DNA of 9,423 nt from DATDCV01 sp036524155 (GCA_036524155.1 DATDCV010000084.1:1-9423), one strand, 5' to 3'. Shown: positions 1 through 5,280, counted from the stretch's first letter. Numbers and translations are program-made. Notes: a model not told the origin generated them from the sequence alone.

Positions 1-65
1 CCCTCCCCATCGCGATAACCAAAGGCCTGACCTGACGCGCTGAATTGGCTTTGACCTTCGCCACC

Positions 66-123
66 TCCGCATAATTAACACCTCAGCATAATGTCCATTA
101 TGCGGAGCTCCGCATAATGGACA
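66..123. repeat. 32-bp perfect palindrome plus extra GCATAAT arms
   Basis: Positions 92-123 form a perfect 32-bp palindrome whose half is TGTCCATTATGCGGAG, centred on GAGCTC. Two more copies of the arm lie just to the left in direct orientation: CCGCATAAT at 67-75 and GCATAATG at 86-93. Four related arms in about 60 bp are typical of a binding or crossover site for a tyrosine recombinase, or of the terminal inverted repeat of a mobile element. No recombinase gene is visible inside the window, so the role is inferred. It could instead be an operator or a replication-terminus-like site. Confidence 0.7.
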
Positions 124-150
124 AAAGCTGTCCAAGTGAAAGAAAATAGT

Positions 151-180
151 TTGAGGCGGTTTATTTAGTGTAGCTAATTT
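151..180 (+). promoter_or_regulatory. candidate sigma70-type promoter
   Basis: TTGAGG at 151-156 and TAATTT at 175-180 are 18 bp apart (CTAATT one base earlier would give 17). Transcription would start near 187, in a stretch without a gene that ends in a clear terminator at 328-348. It therefore fits a short RNA unit better than the gene at 498. The assignment rests only on consensus resemblance. Confidence 0.35.
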
Positions 181-186
181 CTCTGA

Positions 187-348
187 AGCTGGATGAAGAA
201 GGAAGTGCGGTGAAAAGACGAAGCGAGACTGACCCGGTGAGCTCGGGGCTTGGGTGGGGAAACTGAGGAGTGACAGGAGAGGCACCCACGTCCGCCCGGC
301 CAGCACTCGGCCGGAATCGACGCCAAGAGCCCCAGGAAGGGGCTTTTT
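187..348 (+). ncRNA. possible small structured RNA, unidentified
   Basis: This roughly 160-nt stretch has no convincing reading frame and lies between a candidate promoter and an intrinsic terminator. It can fold into several local hairpins: CCCG/CGGG around 233-247, GGGTG (about 251) with CACCC (about 283-287), and a 6-bp stem CCGGCC (296-301) with GGCCGG (309-314) around loop AGCACTC. I compared it by eye with 6S, tmRNA, SRP, RNase P and common riboswitch cores and recognised none. It could be a leader or the remnant of a mobile element. Confidence 0.3.
328..348 (+). terminator. Rho-independent terminator
   Basis: AGCCCC (328-333) pairs perfectly with GGGGCT (339-344) around loop AGGAA, and the RNA then runs into a T tract at 344-348. 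No gene ends just upstream, so it would terminate the possible small RNA or a transcript entering from the left. Confidence 0.7.
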
Positions 349-497
349 CTACGGTCCGGCCCGCGGTCCGTTGCCGTCGATAGCAGCAGGAGTGAGCGGG
401 TAGACAGGAATTTGCCCCCGCCTGGATAGGATTGACTTGTTCATCGGTTTTCCCAGCATGGCTGCGCGGTGCGTGAGTACCGCCAGCCTAAACCATC

Positions 498-1328
498 ATG
501 AAACCACTGAAACTGTCTGATTCCTGCTACAATGTCCTGGTACTACTTTGCGTGGCCGGAACACCTGCGCTTGCGCAACCGGAGTTGAAAGGCACGCCTT
601 CCGAATTGGCCACGTTGCTAGCCAATGCGCCTCGGATTGTCCAAGTGACCGGGGAGGCCGAGGTCAAGGTTCAGGCGGACCGTGGGATTGTCACCGTCAG
701 GATCAGCAGCAGCGCCCGGGAACTGGGCCAGGCCCTTCGCGCGAACCAGGAAGCCTGCGCCAAATTCGTCAAACTCCTCACCGCCCAGGGTCTGGCCCCC
801 GACCAGGTCCAGGCCTCAAAATTCTCTTCCACCGAAAAGTACGGCGTCTTTAGTGACAAGGTGAAGAGCCATCGGGTCAACAACCTGCTCAAGGTGACGG
901 TGCGGAACGAAAAAGAGTTTCAAGTGGCGGCCGACGCCAGCGACAGCTTACCCGAGGCCCAGTATCTGGGCGTCGAGTTCGAGCGCTCGGACAAGGAGGC
1001 CCTCAGGGCGAAGGCCATTGCCGAGGCCTGCGCCAATGCTACTCAGCGCAAGCAGGCGTTCGAGGAACAATTGGGCTTAAAGCTGACCGTGCGGCGATTT
1101 TATGACCCCGCAGCCGGCCCGCTGCCCGGGGACGTGCTCGTCTCGGGACAGTCGCGGGCAATGGGGTTTTCGGGAGGTCTCACGGCTGGCCTACCCTCGG
1201 CCCATCAACTCTACTCAGATGCGGTGGTCACGCACGCCCTGGCGCAGCGAGAGGACGACCGCTCAGGCTTCGGCGAATTGACCTTTCGCTCGCGCGTAAC
1301 TGTGGAGTATTCGGTGGAAAGCAAGTAG
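498..1328 (+). CDS. SIMPL (DUF541) domain secreted protein
   Basis: A 276-residue protein of the SIMPL/DUF541 family, found in periplasmic or cell-surface proteins of bacteria and best known from oxidative-stress proteins such as YggE; no enzymatic reaction is established. Residues 1-26 look like a Sec signal peptide: basic start, hydrophobic VLVLLCVAG core, cleavage after ALA before QPE. The body starts with the typical VQVTGEAEVKVQADRGIVTVRI strand (about 48-69), followed by the alternating strands and helix (ELGQALRANQEACAKFVKLL) expected for the fold, and ends with a long strand at TFRSRVTVEYSV. The length is close to usual. No strong Shine-Dalgarno sequence precedes the ATG, but the signal peptide supports this start. 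A TTGACT box at 432-437 may be its -35 element. It stands alone, and the next fragment is on the opposite strand. Confidence 0.88.
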   Translation: MKPLKLSDSCYNVLVLLCVAGTPALAQPELKGTPSELATLLANAPRIVQVTGEAEVKVQADRGIVTVRISSSARELGQALRANQEACAKFVKLLTAQGLAPDQVQASKFSSTEKYGVFSDKVKSHRVNNLLKVTVRNEKEFQVAADASDSLPEAQYLGVEFERSDKEALRAKAIAEACANATQRKQAFEEQLGLKLTVRRFYDPAAGPLPGDVLVSGQSRAMGFSGGLTAGLPSAHQLYSDAVVTHALAQREDDRSGFGELTFRSRVTVEYSVESK

Positions 1329-1346
1329 GGAATCCCGCCTCCGGCG

Positions 1347-1532
1347 CCGAATGCCATCAGCGATTCGCCCTTTCTTCAGGATGAGTATCTCGTCCAAGCC
1401 GCGCCACGCCGTCAACGCGTCGCTCGGCATGACCCCGGCCTGTCCGACACTCAGCTTCTTCGTATGAATGTTTTCGACGCCGCCGAATCGGTCGAGGGCG
1501 GCAGGGCGCATGGTTGGTCGTTTCACGCTCAT
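1347..1532 (-). pseudogene. remnant of zinc-type alcohol dehydrogenase / quinone oxidoreductase
   Basis: Reading leftward from 1532 gives a short frame containing MRPAALDRFGG, the classic N-terminus of the medium-chain dehydrogenase/reductase superfamily (M-AA-DRFGGPE-L). After about 15 residues it jumps to DALTAWRGLDEILILKKG, which resembles the mid-protein segment just before the Rossmann glycine loop in quinone oxidoreductases (ALTA-RGL-D-L-LKKGE). Roughly ninety residues that normally separate these parts are missing, and the nucleotide-binding fold never follows. It therefore looks like an internally deleted, truncated pseudogene. The open frame continues to 1263, but the part overlapping the SIMPL gene has no resemblance to the family. 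Similarity was judged by eye. Confidence 0.55.
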
Positions 1533-1953
1533 AGAGGCTAAATATACGGATGCCTGGGGATTGTCCTCACCCGAGGCAATCAGCTGCTATCGGTATGGGG
1601 GAACAACCTAGATGAGGCTTTGCCTAAGCCCCTGGACTCCGGACACGCCAGCATCGCGCCGAGTGCCAGCAGAGCGAGGGCGTTTCTACGGTCTGACCGT
1701 GCGCTCTTTTACACCTGGACTTGTGATTGCGCATAACACGGGTGGACTTGATAGCAGCTTCGTTGTGCGTCCGTCGGCATTCATGCAGCCTACCAGTTGA
1801 CACCATGGTGCAGGTCGAGCCCGAGGACAAAGAGCTTCGGGGGCAGGTGGCAATTCATCGCGGGAGTACAACGAGGGCAGGATGTACCTGCGTTGGGGCG
1901 AATGTCCCACAAACTGGCTCTCACTTAGGTTGAGCGAATCTCCTGTAAGGGAA
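1533..1953. other. non-coding stretch, no recognisable gene
   Basis: This stretch lies between the dehydrogenase remnant and the inverted repeats upstream of the retron. Short open frames on both strands (1612-1800 plus; 1686-2033 minus) have irregular residue composition, no ribosome binding site and no family I recognise. I see no RNA gene or mobile-element end. It probably holds decayed DNA between the flanking gene remnant and the retron. Confidence 0.5.
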
Positions 1954-1975
1954 AATATGAGACTAGCCTCATATT
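1954..1975. repeat. 22-bp near-perfect palindrome
   Basis: AATATGAG (1954-1961) pairs with CTCATATT (1968-1975), and the central ACTAGC is itself almost symmetric. The AT-rich sequence stands out in a GC-rich surrounding. It could be an operator for the XRE-type regulator encoded at 2535, or a small RNA hairpin. No experiment or neighbouring copy supports either choice. Confidence 0.45.
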
Positions 1976-2001
1976 GGCCATCTTCACAGCAAAATATGTA
2001 C

Positions 2002-2021
2002 ATTCGCTTATAGCGAATTTT
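2002..2021 (+). terminator. terminator-like hairpin upstream of the retron
   Basis: ATTCGCT (2002-2008) and AGCGAAT (2012-2018) form a 7-bp stem with a TAT loop, followed by a T run (2018-2021) and CTT. It lies immediately left of the candidate retron promoter, so it could insulate the retron from read-through. The stem is AT-rich and the loop tight, so it may instead be an operator; AGCGAAT also occurs at 1933-1939. Confidence 0.4.
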
Positions 2022-2022
2022 C

Positions 2023-2049
2023 TTGCCATCCATTGGTCAATGTGATATT
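2023..2049 (+). promoter_or_regulatory. candidate promoter of the retron ncRNA
   Basis: TTGCCA (2023-2028) is followed 15 bp later by an extended -10 type box, TGTGATATT (2041-2049). Transcription would begin around 2056, only a few bases before the ACATGATTG segment that pairs with the far end of the proposed ncRNA. This placement is what a retron promoter should have, but the boxes alone are weak evidence. Confidence 0.35.
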
Positions 2050-2352
2050 GGTCTTCTTAACATGATTGAAGACCGCCATGCCGCTGTAGGTGGAGTTCGG
2101 CAGCGAACTCGTGGGGGCGCTGTTTGCCCCTATCGGTCTTCCGGGCGCGCACAGGTATCCCGTCTAGGTGTCTGTTGTCGTGTCCGTCGGACTATCTACC
2201 GCGACCGGCACATTCGCGGTAGTTGGGAAGGAGAGCGTAGTCTGCGTTCCAACGCGGTTGCTTCTGTTAAGCGGCACCCAGCAACAATTCCGTTGCTGGT
2301 TAACAGAAGCAAAATAGATGAAGAACAACACAAAACAAAAGACCAATCATGT
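2047..2352 (+). ncRNA. putative retron msr-msd non-coding RNA
   Basis: A structured region upstream of the HTH-RT genes, where retron ncRNAs lie. Visible stems, 5' to 3': GAGTTCG/CGAACTC (2093-2110, loop GCAG), GGGGC/GCCCC (2114-2130), CTACCGCGA/TCGCGGTAG (2196-2222, 9 bp) and a long bulged hairpin at 2258-2312. In retrons the ends pair as a1/a2. Two overlapping candidates exist: ACATGATTG (2060-2068) with CAATCATGT (2344-2352), and ATTGGTCTT (2047-2055) with AAGACCAAT (2339-2347), each 9 perfect bp. By family knowledge the short 5' hairpins would be msr and the long 3' hairpin msd, the template for the RT, with a branching G near the 5' end. I cannot fix the branch G or the exact ends. About 300 nt is long for a retron ncRNA, so the true RNA may be shorter. 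Confidence 0.5.
2258..2312 (+). other. long bulged hairpin, likely msd stem
   Basis: An outer stem of 13 perfect bp, TTGCTTCTGTTAA (2258-2270) with TTAACAGAAGCAA (2300-2312), stacks on an inner stem of 8 perfect bp, CCAGCAAC (2278-2285) with GTTGCTGG (2292-2299), closed by loop AATTCC. The only irregularity is a 7-nt bulge, GCGGCAC (2271-2277), on the 5' side, so the 3' strand is continuously paired for 21 nt. No T run follows, so it is not an intrinsic terminator. Size and position fit the msd of a retron, whose reverse-transcribed DNA is usually a single long hairpin. Confidence 0.72.
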
Positions 2353-2509
2353 CAAACGCAGAGGGTCGGCCACGAAGCGCAAAAGCCCCACATACAAATT
2401 AGTGCGGCAAGTTCTTGTGCGGCGCTGGTTGATCATGGCGGTCATCAGGATCGTCAGTTGGTTGATCACGCGGTGGTCCGACAAAGATCACCCCGGCCTC
2501 TCTCCTTAG
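2318..2509 (+). CDS. possible small basic single-TM protein
   Basis: A 63-codon frame lies between the msd-like hairpin and the HTH gene. The first half is strongly basic (MKNNTKQKTNHVKRRGSATKRK) and the second contains a hydrophobic, tryptophan-rich segment (about residues 37-53, RWLIMAVIRIVSWLITRW) that could insert in or lie on a membrane, followed by a short polar tail. It ends 25 bp before the HTH start. It has no clear ribosome binding site, its beginning overlaps the proposed a2 end of the ncRNA, and I know no family for it, so it may be chance. If real, a small membrane-active peptide beside an XRE regulator would resemble a toxin/antitoxin arrangement. Confidence 0.25.
   Translation: MKNNTKQKTNHVKRRGSATKRKSPTYKLVRQVLVRRWLIMAVIRIVSWLITRWSDKDHPGLSP
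2426..2468 (+). promoter_or_regulatory. direct repeat TGGTTGATCA, possible operator
   Basis: TGGTTGATCA occurs at 2426-2435 and again at 2459-2468, 33 bp apart (about three helical turns), each containing the palindrome TGATCA. The pair lies 67-109 bp before the HTH start codon, a position compatible with autoregulation by the XRE-family protein. Because the spacing is a whole number of codons it could also be a short internal repeat of the small frame at 2318-2509. Confidence 0.3.
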
Positions 2510-2534
2510 CCAATTTTGGCACGGACTGGACCAT

Positions 2535-2858
2535 ATGATAAATGACGCCCTCAGATTGATTAGGGTGTTTCACAATTTAAAGCAAAAGGACTTGGCGAAG
2601 GCATTGGGCTTATCAGCATCGCACATCTGCGAGATCGAGGCAGGGAAGAAGCAGGTGACCATGGAGGTTTTGCAGAAGTATGCCGATTACTTCAGAATAC
2701 CGGCTTCATCCTTGCTCTATTTTGCAGAGCACAAAGACCGTCGGGGAGAAGAAAAGGGCGTCAATCCGATTGCGGCTAAAGCCTTAAAGATGCTCGATTG
2801 GATCGAGATGATCACTCGCCCTGGTGAGGGGAGCGATGAGGAAAAGATACCCGCTTAA
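2535..2858 (+). CDS. XRE-family HTH protein, retron accessory
   Basis: A 107-residue Cro/C1-type DNA-binding protein. The HTH_3 domain spans about residues 5-62: helix 2 is QKDLAKAL (17-24), recognition helix ASHICEIEAGKK (28-39), and helices 4-5 VTMEVLQKYADYFRIPASSLLYF. The C-terminal 45 residues contain an AAKALKMLDWIEMI helix and an acidic tail with no known domain. The ATG at 2535 places the start at the beginning of HTH helix 1; only a weak GGAC/GGA precedes it. The gene overlaps the RT gene in another frame, implying one transcript and coupled translation. Retrons with a small HTH partner are known; as I recall they form one of the types in the published retron classification (type VI), but I cannot verify the assignment. 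It could be the regulator, the effector or the neutraliser of the system. The HTH call is firm, the role inferred. Confidence 0.9.
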   Translation: MINDALRLIRVFHNLKQKDLAKALGLSASHICEIEAGKKQVTMEVLQKYADYFRIPASSLLYFAEHKDRRGEEKGVNPIAAKALKMLDWIEMITRPGEGSDEEKIPA

Positions 2859-3756
2859 TCAGTCGCCCTTGTACCACCTGCACCGGCGAAAGGCGCTGGC
2901 GGAACTGTTAGGCCTTTCATTGCGCGAAGTTGAGGCACTAGCGAATGCAGGTATGGCGAATTACCAGTGCTTCGAGCGGGATGAGAGGTGGATCGAATGG
3001 CCGCGAAGGCGTTTGCAGGCCATACAGCGGCGGCTTGTCCGGCTCCTCGACCGTATCGAGCCTCCGGCTTACATGCACTCGGGATTCAGGGGCCGGTCAT
3101 ATGTCACCAACGCACGGGAGCACGAATGGGGGATTCGGCTGGCAAAGATCGACGTTCGGAAATTCTTTCCGAGCACATCTGCCCGGTATGTATTCCGCTG
3201 TTTCCTGGCGACTTTCGAATGCAGTGACGATGTTGCGGCGGTATTAACCAAGCTCACCACCATTTCCGGCCACCTCCCGACTGGCGGAAGCACGAGCACA
3301 ATTCTGTCGTTTTACGCGTATAAGCGGATGTTTGATGAACTCGCCGATTTGTCGGCCAGCCGTGGCGTGGTTATGAGCTGCCTGGTTGACGATATGACGT
3401 TTTCCGGTGAAGCGGCCACGAGCAGGTTTTTGTATGAGGTTCGCCTTATCGCTGGACAATATGGGCTGAAGGTTCATAAACGTCACTGTTTTGAGCCTGG
3501 GCAGGTTAAGGTTGTAACCGGAGTTGCGCTTACGCCGCAGGGAGTCAGGCTACCAAACCAGCGCCGAAAGAACCTGCAGGACGCCACTTCAGCGTTTGCG
3601 GCTGAGCAGGACCCATGGCTTAAAGTGAAGAAAGGCGAGCAGTTGTTGGGCCGTGTGACTGAGGCCGCTCAGATCGAGCCCCGCTTTCGGCCGTACATTA
3701 GTGTGGTTGCACGCCAACTCAAGGAGGCCAGGAGGGCACTTACCGCCAGGAGCTGA
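2824..3756 (+). CDS. retron-type reverse transcriptase
   Basis: RNA-directed DNA polymerase that in retrons copies the msd part of the ncRNA into msDNA. Numbered from the GTG at 2824 (310 aa): SGFRGRS at 86-92, NAREH at 96-100 (the retron NAxxH motif, region X), motif A KIDVRKFFPS at 108-117 with catalytic D110, motif B HLPTGGSTSTILS at 150-162, motif C LVDD at 187-190 followed by MTFSG, and VTG at 231-233 (retron region Y). The C-terminal helices after 245 are the expected thumb-like, RNA-binding part. L replaces the usual Y of YxDD, and motif B reads LPTGGSTS rather than LPQGAPTS. An ATG at 2836 with AGGGGAG just upstream is an equally good start (306 aa). Either overlaps the HTH gene, by 35 or 23 bp, suggesting translational coupling. 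No protease or other fused effector is visible; length is normal for a retron RT. The last bases run directly into a permease fragment. Confidence 0.93.
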   Translation: MRGAMRKRYPLNQSPLYHLHRRKALAELLGLSLREVEALANAGMANYQCFERDERWIEWPRRRLQAIQRRLVRLLDRIEPPAYMHSGFRGRSYVTNAREHEWGIRLAKIDVRKFFPSTSARYVFRCFLATFECSDDVAAVLTKLTTISGHLPTGGSTSTILSFYAYKRMFDELADLSASRGVVMSCLVDDMTFSGEAATSRFLYEVRLIAGQYGLKVHKRHCFEPGQVKVVTGVALTPQGVRLPNQRRKNLQDATSAFAAEQDPWLKVKKGEQLLGRVTEAAQIEPRFRPYISVVARQLKEARRALTARS

Positions 3757-3977
3757 GGAGAGGTCTCCGCCTACGTGACCTCCTGGGCTACGGCCTGATC
3801 TTCATGGTGCCGATTGCCCCGTTGGGCGGATTTGGAGTGGTCTTTAATGCAAGCCGAGGGATGGTTCCGTTCATTTACTTGGTCGAGTTGGTCGCCATGT
3901 TGTTCACCGCTCTCAGCTACAGAGTCATGTCGGAAGTCGGGGGGTCAGAACGAGGTTTTTTCACAGCCATGAAATGA
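3741..3977 (+). pseudogene. N-terminal fragment of APC-family amino-acid permease
   Basis: Read in the frame of position 3741 the DNA encodes YRQELRRGLRLRDLLGYG, then LIFMVPIAPLGGFGVVF and FIYLVELVAMLFTALSYRVMSEV, stopping at TGA 3975-3977. This is the conserved start of APC-superfamily amino-acid permeases: the LRR-L-L-DL--YGL-FMVPIAPFG segment (TM1), then the loop and TM2 ending in SYR-MSE. Family similarity ends near 3936; the last dozen codons are unrelated, and the remaining ten or so TM segments are absent. The permease start codon is missing because the preceding bases belong to the reverse transcriptase gene. It is therefore truncated at both ends, and the left edge marks where the retron and permease DNA were joined. 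Confidence 0.75.
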
Positions 3978-4267
3978 GACAGCGGAAAACAGTGAAGAAA
4001 GCTTGTTCTGAACTCGCTGCTGGGCTGGAGCTCCACCAAGTGTCGGTCTTCACTATTGAGACCAACCCCAGGCCGGACGCTCCTGCCCTTGTCTCGATAA
4101 TGAGGACCTTGGCTCACGGCACTTGGCTCAAATGTGGAAAGTGGGGGTGCGCTCCGTCTTCTCTTTACGTAAAGACTGAAAAACCAAGGCCAGGCTGTGG
4201 TGACCACCCGCTCGACTATGACCGTGCGTGGGCTGGACTTCCAGCCAATCCTCCATAGTCGTGAGAC
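3978..4267. other. non-coding stretch with a large inverted repeat
   Basis: No recognised gene. A plus frame (3974-4258) has no family resemblance. The clearest structure is at 4211-4265: CGACTATG (4213-4220) pairs with CATAGTCG (4254-4261), enclosing a 6-bp hairpin GGCTGG (4231-4236) / CCAGCC (4241-4246) with loop ACTT. A 14-bp palindrome with core CTTTACGTAAAG lies near 4164-4177. They could be remnants of a small mobile element between the permease and methyltransferase fragments. Confidence 0.4.
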
Positions 4268-4297
4268 GTGGATGGTCGCGCCCGTCTCGGTAGGTTA

Positions 4298-4450
4298 CGG
4301 GGCTTCCTGCTGGATCGCGCAAGCCAGGCGGTGAAACAGGCAGGAAACCCGGATTGCGCACGGCCGTGCGCCGGACTGGCCGACGGCCTTCCTGGGATGC
4401 TCGTGGACCAGTTCGGCCCTTTGGTCGTACCGGTGGACTACCACCAGAAT
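4298..4450 (+). pseudogene. fragment of RlmI-like 23S rRNA methyltransferase
   Basis: A short plus-strand frame encodes GFLLDRASQAVKQAG followed by PCAGLADGLPGMLVDQFGPLVVPVDY. The GEADGLPGL-VD-YGD-LVVQ signature is characteristic of RlmI-type (PUA-linked, class I SAM-dependent) 23S rRNA cytosine-C5 methyltransferases and comes just after the helix that precedes it in those proteins. Neither the PUA domain upstream nor the SAM-binding domain downstream is present, and the frame ends at TGA near 4490. It is thus a 40-50-residue relic of a protein of about 400 residues. Identification rests on this signature alone. Confidence 0.55.
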
Positions 4451-4515
4451 ACGCCCACAGGGCGCCCAGAAAGATGGCAACGTATGCTATGAGAGGAGCA
4501 ACGCGCCTTTGGTGA

Positions 4516-5280
4516 TCACTTATCCACCAGCCGGCGCTGTGGGTTTGTATGGTCTTGCGAGAGCTTGTCGAGTTTTACCTCGAGGCTTTGTAAGCGCTCG
4601 ATTAATTCGGCGTTGTCGGCTTCTTTGCGTCTCGAGGTGAGAAGTGCAGAGGCGGCAAGGCCACTTAGGCATCCGTATATACTAATGCCCGCGACCATGA
4701 GAATGACGCCAATAGCGCGGCCTTCGGTGGTCTTCGGATAGCAATCACCGTAGCCAACTGTGGTAATCGTGGACATGCTCCACCAGAGCGCGTCCTCTGC
4801 CGTTTTGATGTTGGCATCAGGTCCACGCTCGCAGACCAGGATGGAAACCGAGGAAAAGGCTACAAGCAGGAGAGCGGCGAAGACCAGGGCAGTAACGCCG
4901 CCGCGGAGCTTGTCCTGAAACACTGCCGATGCGACGAGGTGCAGAGATCGAATCCCGCGGAGGAGTCGGATCACCCGGAGCACGCGGGCGAGGCGGGCGT
5001 ACCGGAAAACCTCAAGATTTGGAATGCAGGCAACCAGGTCTACCCAACCCCACTTCATGAAGGCCAGCTTGCGTTCGGCTCTATAGAAGCGGTAACAGAA
5101 ATCTGCGAAAAACATAGCGCAGCCGAATGTGTCAAGCAGGTGGACCAAGTTGGAGATTTCCTTCGGCAGGATGAAGGCGGTGTCCACAACGAGCGCAGCT
5201 AGCAACAGCAAGGTAAATAGGAGAAGCCCGAGCTGGAACCCTCCAATTTCATGGCCGTTGCCCGCTTGGTAATCGCTCAT
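4516..5280 (-). CDS. voltage-gated-type (Kv-like) potassium channel
   Basis: A 254-residue six-transmembrane K+ channel subunit of the inner membrane, expected to act as a tetramer. S1 is about 14-38, S2 45-67, S3 76-90. S4 (92-112) carries seven arginines at every third position (R93, 96, 99, 102, 105, 108, 111), a full voltage-sensor pattern. S5 is about 127-150, the pore helix 163-172 with selectivity filter TTVGYGD (173-179), and S6 187-214. Residues 219-243 (RKEADNAELIERLQSLEVKLDKLSQ) have a heptad pattern and probably form a tetramerising coiled coil, as in other bacterial Kv channels. It begins 57 bp after the HsdR_N-like gene on the same strand and is probably cotranscribed. No strong Shine-Dalgarno sequence is visible before its ATG. 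The identity as a Kv-type channel is secure; actual voltage gating and role are inferred. Confidence 0.93.
   Translation of the reverse strand: MSDYQAGNGHEIGGFQLGLLLFTLLLLAALVVDTAFILPKEISNLVHLLDTFGCAMFFADFCYRFYRAERKLAFMKWGWVDLVACIPNLEVFRYARLARVLRVIRLLRGIRSLHLVASAVFQDKLRGGVTALVFAALLLVAFSSVSILVCERGPDANIKTAEDALWWSMSTITTVGYGDCYPKTTEGRAIGVILMVAGISIYGCLSGLAASALLTSRRKEADNAELIERLQSLEVKLDKLSQDHTNPQRRLVDK

Noticed and set aside
548..892. Other open frames on both strands within the SIMPL gene
   Set aside because: Shadows of the high-GC coding sequence of the SIMPL gene, without start signals or homology.
2258..2312. Intrinsic terminator
   Set aside because: No T tract follows on either strand; the plus strand continues with AAAATAG and the minus strand with a GC-rich run.
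2023..2538. 171-codon open frame covering the upstream region of the retron
   Set aside because: Residues look random (rich in R, C, H, Q), no family resemblance, and it runs through the strong hairpins at 2093-2110, 2196-2222 and 2258-2312, which explain the region better as RNA.
2824..3756. Group II intron or DGR reverse transcriptase
   Set aside because: No maturase or HNH domain and no intron domain V-like structure nearby; no template/variable repeat pair seen; NAxxH and VTG point to a retron.
3974..4258. Plus-strand 94-codon frame after the permease fragment
   Set aside because: No recognisable family, no ribosome binding site, spans the inverted repeat at 4211-4265 and lies between pseudogene fragments.
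4211..4266. Integron attC site
   Set aside because: The two-stem shape is suggestive, but the GTTRRRY/RYYYAAC core boxes are absent and there is no integrase or cassette array.
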